Shown here: positions 44,541 to 54,100 of the stretch, piece after piece
Position numbering within the stretch: the first letter of the stretch is position 1
Layout: every line of letters begins with the position of its first letter
Origin: Runella rosea
GTDB taxonomy: Bacteria > Bacteroidota > Bacteroidia > Cytophagales > Spirosomataceae
Length of the DNA stretch: 64,000 nucleotides
Direction of reading: 5' to 3'
NCBI RefSeq assembly: GCF_003325355.1
Contig: NZ_CP030850.1
Location: 5,573,501-5,637,500, forward strand
Made by a program: the position numbers and the translations under genes
The notes under the pieces: model-generated
Database searches by the model: none
What the model was told of the DNA's origin: nothing
What the model saw: the letters and a program-made list of their open reading frames with translations, nothing else

Positions 44541-46994
44541 ATGAGAAATTGTATTTTGTTCATAATCAGCTATTTGGTGTATTTTCAATCTGCTTTTTCT
44601 CAAATAAAAGTAGGTCGAAATCAATCTTTTGATTTCAATTGGAAATTCAAAAAAGGCAAAGAAATTGATGCAAAAGCCGCTAATTTCAATGATGCTGATT
44701 GGCGAAAATTAGACATTCCGCACGATTGGAGTATCGAAGATTTAGCTGAAAATCCATCCGATAGCATCGTAGGACCATCCAGTCTAGGTCCCTTCTACAA
44801 AAAAGCTGTAGGTAAAAATGCGACTGCCTTTACGGTGGGCGGGACGGCCTGGTATCGTAAGACTTTTGTGATGGACAAAACTACCGCAAACAAAAAGGTT
44901 TTTATCCAATTTGATGGCGTGTATATGAATTCTGATGTTTGGCTCAACGGCCATCATTTAGGCAATCACCCCAATGGTTATACGTCATTCATTTATGATT
45001 TGACCGCTCATTTGAATCCTATCGGAAAAGAAAATGTAATAGCCGTTCAAGTGAAAAATGAAGGTGATAATTCTCGTTGGTACGCAGGCTCGGGTATTTA
45101 CCGCCATGTGTGGTTGAGTGTGGTTAATGCTGTGCATATCGAAAATTGGGGAGTACAAATAGTTTCAAGCAAGGTTTCGGAGCAATCGGCTGATATTCAT
45201 ATTGCTACAAAAATTGAAAATTCTGCTCAAAATATTTCACTTACAACGGATTTGTATTCAGTTGAAAATAAATTGGTTAGCTCAAAAACAACGGATGTTT
45301 CTGGCAAAAACAAGGCCGAGCAAATGATTGTTTTGAAGAATCCGAAACTTTGGGACATTGAAAGCCCTCATTTGTACAAAGCCAAAATCATTCTCAAACA
45401 AAATGGGAAAGTAATTGATGAATATACCCAAAATTTTGGGGTAAGAAGTATCCATTTCGACGCAAAAACGGGTTTTACTTTAAACGGAAAAAACGTTAAA
45501 CTCAAAGGCGGTTGTATCCACCACGACAATGGCCCTTTGGGAGCGGTTGCTATTGATAGAGCCGAAGAAAGAAAAATAGAATTGCTCAAAAAGAATGGTT
45601 ACAATGCCGTTCGATTTGCGCATAATCCTTTTTCTGCGGAGCTTTTAGATGCCTGCGACCGCCTCGGTATGCTGGTGATGAATGAGGCTTTTGATATGTG
45701 GGAGCGCAACAAAACCCCCGACGATTACGCTGATTATTTTAAAGATTGGTGGCAAAAAGATTTAACTTCCATCATTCAAAAAGACTTCAACCATCCTTCA
45801 GTAATTATGTGGAGTATCGGAAACGAAATCCCCGAAATTATTGATAGTACTGGCCACAAAACTTCAAAGATGTTAGCGGATTTTGTCCGTAATTTAGACA
45901 GTTCAAGACCTGTTTCAAACGCTATTCCTTTTCACCTTCCATTGATTGCCAGAAAAAAATGGGATGTTACCGACCCCGCTTTTGCCAGCTTAGACGTGGG
46001 AGGGTATAATTACGCCAGTCAATATTATGAAAGCGACCACAAAAAATATCCCGATAGGCTCATGGTTGCCACGGAGTATTTTCCGCCCAAAGCCCTCGAA
46101 AATTGGAATGCCGTAGAGAAAAATTCGTATGTGATTGGTATGTTTAGCTGGTCAGCGATTGACTATTTGGGCGAAGCAGGACTTGGTTTGTCAAGGTTGA
46201 AGAACAAAAGTGATAAAAATGGCGGATTTCAAGAAACTTTCATGGCACCCGAATGGCCGATTTTTAATGCTTACACGGGCGAGTTAGATTTAATTGGCAA
46301 TAAGAAATCCGCGTCTTATTATTTAGATGTGGTGTGGCGTAGAAGTCCCATGGAGGTTCTTGTTCATCGTCCAATTCCTGAAGGAAAAAGGGAAATTACT
46401 GGTTTTTATGATTTTCCTGATGAGATGAAAAGCTGGACTTGGCCAAGGCACGAAAATGACTCTTTACAAGTGAGGGTTTTTACAAGATGCCAGAAAGTGA
46501 AATTGGAATTGAATGGTAAACAGATTGCCGAACAAAATCTTGAAAAAGGGTCAATTATTGGCACATTTAGCGTGCCTTACATCGCTGGAAAATTAGTGGC
46601 GCGTTGTTATGATGGGGATAAAGAAGTCGCTTCAGAAACCCTCACAACGGCTGGCAAACCAGTTGCAATTCGCTTAAAAGCCGATAGACAGACTATTAAA
46701 GCCAACAGAAATGACTTGGCTTATATCAATGTAGAAATTGTGGATGAGGCAGGAAATGTTGTACCAAACATGGATGAGGTTTTGATTAAATATCAAATTA
46801 CAGGTAATGGAAGTATTGCAGGCGTAGGCAATGGCAATCCACGAGATATGTCGAGCTTCCAGAAACCAGAAAAAAAAGTATATCAAGGCAAAGGCTTGGT
46901 TATTGTTCGCCCGACCGAAAAAACGGGGAAAATGATGTTGAACGCTAAAGCAGAAGGATTAAAAGATGGGTTTTTAACGATTGAAACCCGTTAA
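44541..46994 (+). CDS. GH2-family beta-galactosidase-like enzyme
   Basis: An 817-aa exported GH2 enzyme (signal ending AFSQ). Order: N-terminal sugar-binding sandwich (about 25-200, DWRKLDIPHDWSIED, VQVKNEGDNSRWYAGSGIYRHV), Ig-like domain, TIM barrel (about 300-590) with acid/base Glu429 in SIGNEIPE and nucleophile Glu512 in VATEYFPP, then C-terminal DUF4982-like and Ig domains. Activities in this clade include beta-galactosidase, beta-glucuronidase and related enzymes; the family does not settle which. Co-transcribed with the small secreted protein. Confidence 0.86.
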   Translation: MRNCILFIISYLVYFQSAFSQIKVGRNQSFDFNWKFKKGKEIDAKAANFNDADWRKLDIPHDWSIEDLAENPSDSIVGPSSLGPFYKKAVGKNATAFTVGGTAWYRKTFVMDKTTANKKVFIQFDGVYMNSDVWLNGHHLGNHPNGYTSFIYDLTAHLNPIGKENVIAVQVKNEGDNSRWYAGSGIYRHVWLSVVNAVHIENWGVQIVSSKVSEQSADIHIATKIENSAQNISLTTDLYSVENKLVSSKTTDVSGKNKAEQMIVLKNPKLWDIESPHLYKAKIILKQNGKVIDEYTQNFGVRSIHFDAKTGFTLNGKNVKLKGGCIHHDNGPLGAVAIDRAEERKIELLKKNGYNAVRFAHNPFSAELLDACDRLGMLVMNEAFDMWERNKTPDDYADYFKDWWQKDLTSIIQKDFNHPSVIMWSIGNEIPEIIDSTGHKTSKMLADFVRNLDSSRPVSNAIPFHLPLIARKKWDVTDPAFASLDVGGYNYASQYYESDHKKYPDRLMVATEYFPPKALENWNAVEKNSYVIGMFSWSAIDYLGEAGLGLSRLKNKSDKNGGFQETFMAPEWPIFNAYTGELDLIGNKKSASYYLDVVWRRSPMEVLVHRPIPEGKREITGFYDFPDEMKSWTWPRHENDSLQVRVFTRCQKVKLELNGKQIAEQNLEKGSIIGTFSVPYIAGKLVARCYDGDKEVASETLTTAGKPVAIRLKADRQTIKANRNDLAYINVEIVDEAGNVVPNMDEVLIKYQITGNGSIAGVGNGNPRDMSSFQKPEKKVYQGKGLVIVRPTEKTGKMMLNAKAEGLKDGFLTIETR

Positions 46995-47041
46995 GGATAT
47001 TTAGCTTATACGGTATATCTTTCGGTTGATTGGCTTTTTTA
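46995..47041. repeat. Dispersed intergenic repeat, copy 2
   Basis: The second copy of the element at 34546-34592, core ATATCTTTCGGTTGATTGGC. It begins directly after the GH2 stop codon. No coding potential; perhaps a transposed or REP-like sequence. Confidence 0.55.
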
Positions 47042-47075
47042 TAAATCAAAGTCAAACCGTGAATGTGACCGTAAA

Positions 47076-47537
47076 ATGGCTAACTACACCTTACAAATCA
47101 ATAACAAAAACTACCGTGTGGATGTCGAAGAAGACACTCCGTTGTTGTGGGTGCTCCGCGACAATCTAGGCTTGGTAGGTACCAAGTATGGTTGCGGCAT
47201 TGCCCAATGCGGCGCTTGTACTGTGCATTTGAATGGTGCGGCTGTACGCTCCTGCGTGTTGCCCGTGTCGGCAATTGGCACCAAGAAAATCACCACCATC
47301 GAAGGATTGTCGGCCAATGGAGAGCATCCCGTGCAGAAAGCTTGGTCTGAACTGGACGTTCCTCAGTGCGGGTATTGCCAAGCGGGTCAAATGATGACTG
47401 CGTCGGCATTTCTCAGTAAAAATCCCAAACCTTCTTCCGAACAAATCGAAGAGGCCATGAACGGCAACATTTGCCGTTGCGGAACCTATCACCGTATCCG
47501 TGAAGCCGTAGCCCTTGCCGCCACAAAACGCAAATAA
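47076..47537 (+). CDS. [2Fe-2S] subunit of a molybdenum hydroxylase
   Basis: A 153-aa small subunit of the xanthine dehydrogenase family (isoquinoline oxidoreductase alpha / IorA-like). The plant-type ferredoxin cluster motif [16 protein letters not shown] is at about 40-55 and the second cluster motif [10 protein letters not shown]... NICRCGTY is at about 100-140. It transfers electrons from the molybdopterin subunit to an acceptor. No signal peptide; it would be carried out of the cytoplasm with the Tat-exported large subunit. Ends 9 nt before the large subunit gene. Confidence 0.9.
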   Translation: MANYTLQINNKNYRVDVEEDTPLLWVLRDNLGLVGTKYGCGIAQCGACTVHLNGAAVRSCVLPVSAIGTKKITTIEGLSANGEHPVQKAWSELDVPQCGYCQAGQMMTASAFLSKNPKPSSEQIEEAMNGNICRCGTYHRIREAVALAATKRK

Positions 47538-47546
47538 CCACTCATC

Positions 47547-49676
47547 ATGTCTGCAAAATCAACCAGAAGAGATTTTATAAAAGCCTCGGCCATGGCGGGA
47601 GGCGGGTTTTTGCTGAGCTTTCGCTGGAACGACGCGCTGGCGGCTCGGCTCACTGGCAGTGCTCCAGGGGAGGTGGCGTTTAACAGCTATCTTTCTATTT
47701 CTCCCGATAATGTAATTACCATTTTGTCACCCAATCCTGAGGTGGGGCAAAATATCAAAACATCTTTTCCGATGATTGTGGCGGAAGAACTGGATGCTGA
47801 TTGGAAGAACGTGAAAGTGGTACAGGCCAATTTGGATACGCAAAAATTCAACCGTCAGGCCACGGCCGGAAGTGGTGCCATGCAGCATTCGTGGGACCGT
47901 CTTCGCAAAGCTGGCGCTACCGCTCGGCTCATGCTGATGGAGGCCGCCGCTAAACGTTGGAATGTTTCTTCTGCAATGTTGACCACCGAAAACGGATTCG
48001 TGTGGCACAAAGAAAGCGGGCGTAAACTCAATTACGGTGCATTGGCCATAGAAGCGGCAACTTTGCCCGTGCCGACCGAGGTAAAATTCAAAGATAAAAA
48101 AGACTATAAACTCATTGGGAAACCCATTCACAACGTCGATAACGCCGAGATGATTACGGGGAAGCCCCTCTATGGTTTGGACATCTACCGAGAAGGAATG
48201 TTGTTGGCCATGATTGAACGTCCTCCGTTTGGTACAAAAATAAAATCAGCGGATGTGGCCGCTGCCAAGGCCATGCCTGGCATTGTGGAGGTAGTTGTTT
48301 TTAAAGACAAGGTGGCGGTTTTGGGCAAATCTACGTGGCAGGTAACCAAAGCTCGGAAGTTACTGAAAGTGGAATATGAGCCAGACGGTGCGGTGGAAAG
48401 TACGACCGACCACGACCGTTTGATGAAACAACTGCTGGACAAAACAGACGTAAAACCCTTGCGCAAAGACGGCGATGTGGATGCTGTTTTTAAAACTGCC
48501 GCCAAGGTAATCACGCGTGAATACCAAGCGCCTTTTTTGTCCCACGCCTGCATGGAGCCGATGAACTTTTTCGCGCACGTGCGCAACGATGGCGTGGAGT
48601 TGATTGGCCCGGCCCAATTGCCCGAAGATACCCGAAAAAATGTCGCCAAATTATTGGGCGTTGACATTGAGAAAGTCACGCTAGAAATGACGCGCATGGG
48701 CGGCGGCTTTGGACGTAGGCAGCGCTCCGACTATTCGATGGAAGCGGCCGAGCTGTCGAGCCTCTTGAAAGCCCCCGTCAAAGTGATGTGGACGCGGGAA
48801 GATGATATGCGAGGCGGGCAATATCGTCCGGCGATGCTTTATCGTTTTCAAGCGGCATTGGATGCCGACGGGAATTGGATCGGGTACAGAATGCGCGGGG
48901 TAGGCGTCAACTCTGGCAACAGCACGCGCCCCGATCATTTTCCGGCGGGAGCCGTGCCTAATTTTCTGGTAGATTCCATTGATCATAAATCTCCGGTGAC
49001 GACGAGTCCGTGGCGGGCACCTTCTGAGAATTTTCTGGGATTTGCCGAGCAATCTTTTTTTGACGAAATAGCCACCGCCGCCAACCGCGACCCCATCGAA
49101 TACCGATTGGCATATCTTGACAAAGCCAAGAAATCGCCCGTAGGAGCCGTAAAATATGACATTGACCGCATGAAAGGTGTCATTGAGTTGGTGGCAGAAA
49201 AAGCGGGTTGGGGTAAAAATAAAAAGGTATTCCAAGGATTTAGTGCCTATTTTTCGCACGGCTCATACATCGCCCAGGTGGCTGAGATTGAAATGCAGAA
49301 TGGACACCCGGTATTGCTTAAAATGGTGGCGGCGGTAGATTGCGGCGTGGTTGTCAACCTAAGCGGTGCCTACCAACAGGTAAAGGGCGGCATCATCGAC
49401 GGCTTGGGACACGCGTTGTACGGCGAAGTAACCCTCAAAGATGGCGTACCCGACCAAAAGAACTTTGATACCTATCGATTGATACGGATGAAAGAAATCC
49501 CAGACGTAGAGGTGTATTTTGTAGACAGCGCCATCAATCCAACGGGCCTCGGAGAGCCGGCCCTTCCTCCGGCAGCGGCAGCTTTGGCCAATGCCTTCTT
49601 TAAAGCCACGGGAAAACGACTTTACAATCAACCCTTTATGCAGGAAGAGACTATGAAAGGGGTGAAGTTTGGGTAA
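47547..49676 (+). CDS. Molybdopterin subunit of a xanthine-dehydrogenase-type hydroxylase
   Basis: A 709-aa large subunit, IorB-like. Twin-arginine signal STRRDFIKASA at the N-terminus, so periplasmic. Domains contain RMGGGFGRRQRSDY, VKVMWTREDDMRGGQYRP and, near the end, PTGLGEPALPPAAAALANA, where the Glu is the conserved catalytic residue. Members oxidise N-heterocycles, aldehydes or ketones, with hydroxyl from water. There is no FAD or cytochrome subunit next to it, so electrons must go to an unseen acceptor. Aldehyde or heteroaromatic oxidation would fit the phenolic-catabolism theme but is not shown. Confidence 0.88.
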   Translation: MSAKSTRRDFIKASAMAGGGFLLSFRWNDALAARLTGSAPGEVAFNSYLSISPDNVITILSPNPEVGQNIKTSFPMIVAEELDADWKNVKVVQANLDTQKFNRQATAGSGAMQHSWDRLRKAGATARLMLMEAAAKRWNVSSAMLTTENGFVWHKESGRKLNYGALAIEAATLPVPTEVKFKDKKDYKLIGKPIHNVDNAEMITGKPLYGLDIYREGMLLAMIERPPFGTKIKSADVAAAKAMPGIVEVVVFKDKVAVLGKSTWQVTKARKLLKVEYEPDGAVESTTDHDRLMKQLLDKTDVKPLRKDGDVDAVFKTAAKVITREYQAPFLSHACMEPMNFFAHVRNDGVELIGPAQLPEDTRKNVAKLLGVDIEKVTLEMTRMGGGFGRRQRSDYSMEAAELSSLLKAPVKVMWTREDDMRGGQYRPAMLYRFQAALDADGNWIGYRMRGVGVNSGNSTRPDHFPAGAVPNFLVDSIDHKSPVTTSPWRAPSENFLGFAEQSFFDEIATAANRDPIEYRLAYLDKAKKSPVGAVKYDIDRMKGVIELVAEKAGWGKNKKVFQGFSAYFSHGSYIAQVAEIEMQNGHPVLLKMVAAVDCGVVVNLSGAYQQVKGGIIDGLGHALYGEVTLKDGVPDQKNFDTYRLIRMKEIPDVEVYFVDSAINPTGLGEPALPPAAAALANAFFKATGKRLYNQPFMQEETMKGVKFG

Positions 49677-49687
49677 AGTAGTTAGAG

Positions 49688-49756
49688 TTTCTGCCGAAGT
49701 TGGTGTTTTTCACCAACTTCAGAGGGGTTTGGCGGCGAAAACACCACTAAGAGCGA
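49688..49756. repeat. REP-like hairpin repeat, copy A
   Basis: GAAGTTGGTG (49696-49705), five T, and CACCAACTTC (49711-49720) form a perfect hairpin. The flanks CTGCC and GGCGGCGAAAACACCACTAAG recur at 50889-50957, and a shortened form lies at 31953. It is in the spacer after the molybdenum hydroxylase gene and could also terminate it. Confidence 0.6.
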
Positions 49757-49838
49757 AATAATTGTATCTCTTTGATTTATCTAACGCCATAGTCTAAACA
49801 GTGCTTTTTTCAGTTATACCTTTAAAAATCGTATTTTC

Positions 49839-50711
49839 ATGATCAAGCACCTTCTACTTGCTTTGTTTTTCTGTCTATGTTTAGATACGGTTTCGGCCCA
49901 AAACGGAAACTTTTCCTTCGTATTTATGACTGATATGCATCTGCGCCCCGACCCCGTCGTAGAAAAAGCATTCAATAAAGTAGTACAACGAATAGAGCAA
50001 ATAAAACCTGACTTTGTACTTTCAGGAGGAGACCAGATTTTTGACATCATGCGGGGGAATCGGGCAAAAGGAGATTCTCTTTTTACCTATTACCTCACTC
50101 AGACCCGTAGATTTAAAGTCCCGGTTTACAATTGCGTAGGAAACCACGACCTCTTTGGAATATACGAGGAAAGCCCAGAGGATTCCTCACATCCCGATTA
50201 TAAACTGGGCATGTTTAAGCGATATTTTGGTGATCCCTACTATTCATTTGACCACAAAGGATGGCATTTCATAGTCTTAAACGTTCTGGATGTAGATAAC
50301 TATAAGTATATCGGGAGAGTGGATGAAGGTCAGTTAAAATGGATAAAAAATGACCTCAGTTCCGTAAAACCCGAAACCCCCGTGGTGGTGGTAGCCCATA
50401 TTCCTTTGGTTACAACTTACCATGACTTGTATCCTCCTCAAAACGGCTATCTCTCTCAGCCCCCAGTTTCTAACCGTAACGAAGTCTTAACCCTTTTTAA
50501 AGACCATAACCTCAAATTTGTTCTTCAAGGGCATATTCACTGGTTTGAGGACTTAAATATAGCGGGAAAAACCCACTACATAACTGGTGGGTCTATCGCT
50601 GGACGACCATCTTGGCGCGGTAATACACATGGTTCAAGGGGCTTTTTGAAATTTAATGTATCTGGGGGCCACGCTACTTATGAGTTTGTGTCATATGAGG
50701 ATAAAGACTAA
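49839..50711 (+). CDS. Exported metallophosphoesterase
   Basis: A 290-aa calcineurin-like phosphoesterase with signal peptide (ending VSAQ). Metal-binding motifs in order: FMTDMHL, LSGGDQIFD, VGNHD, VVVAHIP and QGHIHWFE. These bind two metal ions and hydrolyse phosphate mono- or diesters. Relatives in Bacteroidota include periplasmic phosphatases and phosphodiesterases of unclear substrate. Alone in its spacer, flanked by two copies of the REP-like repeat. Confidence 0.87.
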   Translation: MIKHLLLALFFCLCLDTVSAQNGNFSFVFMTDMHLRPDPVVEKAFNKVVQRIEQIKPDFVLSGGDQIFDIMRGNRAKGDSLFTYYLTQTRRFKVPVYNCVGNHDLFGIYEESPEDSSHPDYKLGMFKRYFGDPYYSFDHKGWHFIVLNVLDVDNYKYIGRVDEGQLKWIKNDLSSVKPETPVVVVAHIPLVTTYHDLYPPQNGYLSQPPVSNRNEVLTLFKDHNLKFVLQGHIHWFEDLNIAGKTHYITGGSIAGRPSWRGNTHGSRGFLKFNVSGGHATYEFVSYEDKD

Positions 50712-50888
50712 TTCATGTGAAATAGAAGGAGGATAAAGATAAGTCGCAGCGCGGCGTACTATTTGTAGCGTTATTTAGGAGGATGTTCGCCGATGGCAAT
50801 TAGGGCGCGTCTAAGGTTTGTTAATGGCTGGCGATTCAGTTTTAAGGCTTCGATCGTTGCTCGCCCGATAGCTGTTTTGCCAATAATT

Positions 50889-50957
50889 TTCTGCCGAAGT
50901 TAGTGTTTTTTACCAAATTCAGTGAGCTTAGCGGTGAAAATACCACCAAGAGTGATA
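50889..50957. repeat. REP-like hairpin repeat, copy B
   Basis: TTTCTGCCGAAGTTAGTG, a T-run and an imperfect ACCAAATTC arm, followed by TAGCGGTGAAAATACCACCA, align over about 69 nt with copy A at 49688-49756 at about 80% identity. The stem has decayed here. Confidence 0.6.
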
Positions 50958-50986
50958 ACCTCCATTTCTAAAATTTCAACGTTGCC

Positions 50987-51010
50987 GAGGTGGGTGTATG
51001 CACCCACCTC
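50987..51010 (+). terminator. Hairpin terminator
   Basis: GAGGTGGGTG (50987-50996) and CACCCACCTC (51001-51010) form a perfect 10-bp stem with a 4-nt loop TATG, followed by TTTT. It closes transcription coming from the phosphoesterase side, just before the operator of the rhamnosidase gene. Confidence 0.75.
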
Positions 51011-51015
51011 TTTTC

Positions 51016-51036
51016 ATTGTCTCACTTTGAGTCAAT
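51016..51036. promoter_or_regulatory. 21-bp palindromic operator, copy 2
   Basis: ATTGTCTCA (51016-51024) and TGAGTCAAT (51028-51036) around CTT. Identical to the site at 21858-21878 except one base. It lies 120 nt upstream of the GH78 start codon and immediately after a terminator, the position expected of a control site. Confidence 0.6.
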
Positions 51037-51155
51037 ATTAGGATTGTACAGGATAAGGATGGTATAAAATTGTTATTCTTTTGAATTTACAAAAGAATAC
51101 TGTCCAATCTGTGCCTAAATAACGCCCTTCTCATCTCTGAAATCATCTAAAACCT

Positions 51156-54100
51156 ATGAAGAAATTCTCCTTTATTCTCTTATTGCTGACCGCCCTGATT
51201 GCTCCCGTTTTTGCGGCTGTGTCCATCGTCAATCTAAACGTGGATTATCAGGAAAAACCTTTGGGAATAGATATTGCCAATCCGCATTTTAGCTGGCAAA
51301 TGAAGGCTTTGGATGTCAAACGAGGATATACCCAAAAAGCCTATCAAATCGTGGTGACCGACGCTAATAATCAGGTAGTTTGGGATACTAAAAAAGTCAA
51401 TTCCGATATTTCTCACGGTATCGAATACGCTGGCACTCCGCTGAAAGCCACCACGCGTTATACTTGGAAAGTCACGGTTTGGGACAATGCAAACGCTACT
51501 GTATCAAGCAGTTCGTGGTTTGAAACGGGCTTGATGAACCCAAGTGTCTCGGCTTGGTCGGGTGCCCGATGGATTGGTGGCGGCGAGGATGACTTGGTGT
51601 TTTATTCGCATTATCTGTCGGTATTCAAATTTGAATACGGTATTCAACTTGATAAAGCTACCAATTCGACCAAAGCGTCGTTTTTGTTTGGCGGAAACGA
51701 TAAGCGGTTGATGAAAAAAGCCTTGAATCTAATGGGCGTTGAAACGGGTAATAATCAAAGTTATATCGCGTTTGAATTGGACATTTCGGGCGTAAATGAT
51801 TCTCCCGAAGGATTGGCAAAACTGCACATTTATCGGGTAGGCTATACGCTCGACGACAAAGCAGATGTGCCCTTCAAAAGCCTTGAGATTCCGCAGAAAC
51901 TCATTAATAACGCCAACAAATACGAAAAGCATAGGGTGTTTGCCGACTGTAATTTTGGGCTGTTTGAATTGTACATTGATGGAAGAGAGAACGATAACAA
52001 ACTGAAAGAAAAAACAACGGGCCCAGCGGCGGGAGGTGGCTTTGGTGCGCGGGGTATCAACCTAAACCCCGTCGGTAGTGGTAACAACTACATCAGTTTT
52101 CCGATGTTGGCCGATATTGGTTTTGGGGTGGGAAATGGCCAAACGGTGCATTTTTCGGAAGTAACCATCAAAAATTACCGTTTCCCTTCCAACGCTTTAT
52201 TTACGGAAAAACTCAATTCGGCGTCTTACGCTGGAATCTTTAAATCACCTAATCTGACGGTTGAAAATGGCGCTTATAAAATCAAAGGCAATGCCCTAAT
52301 TTTGGCTAATCCGAGCAAAAATGCGGCGCCAATGCTCAGAACAACCTTTGCGACGCAGGCAAAATCCATCAAAACTGCCCGTCTGTACGTAACTGCGCGC
52401 GGGATTTATGAGATGTATCTGAACGGTCAACGGGTGAGTAATGATTACTTCAATCCAGGCCTGACGCAGTACAACAAAAACCACATGTACCAAACCTACG
52501 ACGTGACGGCTTCGGTGAAACAGGGCACCAAAAACGCCCTTGGGGCTTGGTTGAGCGAGGGTTGGTGGAGCGGAAACATCACGTTTAGCGGTGAAAGCTG
52601 GAATTTTTTCGGCGACCGTCAATCGCTTTTGAGTAAATTGGTAATTACGTATTCTGATGGCTCTGAGCAAATTATTACCTCTAATCCTACCGATTGGAAG
52701 CTCTTTACTGACGGACCCGTTCGCTACGGAAGTTTCTTCCAGGGGGAAGTCTATGATGCGGGCAAAGAAGCCTTGATAAAAGATTGGTCGCTGGCTTCGT
52801 ACAATGATAATGGCTGGAAATCGGCGGTGGAAGTGCCGCTTGAGGGCACGGCGTATGTGGGGACTTTCACGGATGCGATGGGTAGAAAGTCGTCGCTGGA
52901 GTATAAAGACTTCAAACTCGTCGGGCAAATGGGCGACAATGCAAGTATTGTCAAAACCCTCACAGCCCGCAGCGTAGAAGAAGTCCGTCCTAAAGTGTTT
53001 GTCTACGATATGGGCCAAAACATGGTGGGTGTGCCGCAGATTCAAATCAAAAACGGTAAAAAAGGACAGGAGATTATTCTGCGCTATGCCGAGGTAAAAT
53101 ACCCGAATTTGCCTGATTATAAGGGGAATGAAGGAATGGTGATGATGGAAAATATCCGCGCAGCCCTTACCCAAGATACCTACATTCTGAAAGGCGGTGA
53201 CGAAACCATTCAGCCCCGATTTACTTTTCACGGTTATCGTTATGTCGAAATCACGGGCATCGACCAATCTGTTCCTGCCGCCTCAGTCAAAGGCTTGGTA
53301 ATCAGTTCAATTACAGGCCTTTCGTCAAACTATGAAACCTCCAACGAGTTGGTCAATAAACTTTGGCAAAACATTACTTGGTCGCTTCGCAGCAATTTCC
53401 TTTCTATTCCTACCGATACCCCCGCCCGCAACGAGCGCATGGGCTGGAGCGGCGATATTTCGGTGTTTTCGCGCAGCGCTACTTACTTGACTCATTCCGA
53501 TTTGTTTCTCCGTCGTCATCTCTTGGCTATGCGCGACGTGCAGGCCGAGAGCGGCCGTTTTACCGACGTCGCTCCCATGGGCGGTGGTTTTGGCGGAACC
53601 CTCTGGGGCAGCGCGGGTATCGTGGTTGCTTGGGAAACGTATCGACAATACGGTGATGTGCAGCTGCTAAAAGAGCATTATGACGCCATGAAAAAGTACG
53701 TAGCGTTTTTGGAAACCAAAGTAGAAAAGGCAACGGGTATTCTGAACGAAGGGCCGCTGGGCGACTGGTTGAGTCCCGAAAATGGTAAAAATGACAATAC
53801 GCTTTTCTGGATGGCTTATTATGCCTACGACTTGGAAATCATGGCGAAAGTGGCGACCATTCTGGGAAAAACCGAAGAAGCGGCCAATTTTATGACGCAG
53901 CACAACGCCGTCAAAGCGAAGTTTAACGAGGTGTACATTGACAAAACCACGCACCGGACCGTCAAGTCGGGTGTAAGAGCGGCTCGCATGGGCCCTCCCG
54001 GTCAGCAGCAAGCCGAGCAAAAATCTGACAAAGGACAACTCATGGATACGCAGGCATCTTATGCCATTCCGTTGGCGTTGGGGATATTCAATGAAGAAAA

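Larger units (their letters stand above)
50712..51155. other. Regulatory intergenic region before the large rhamnosidase
   Basis: This 444-nt region contains no convincing gene. It holds REP-like repeat copy B (50889-50957), then a terminator-like hairpin (50987-51010), then the 21-bp palindrome (51016-51036) and an AT-rich leader. The rest (50712-50880) shows nothing I recognise. Confidence 0.7.

Noticed and set aside
52296-53267. A 323-codon minus-strand open frame inside the large GH78 gene
   Set aside because: Fully covered by a confident gene on the other strand, with no family match.
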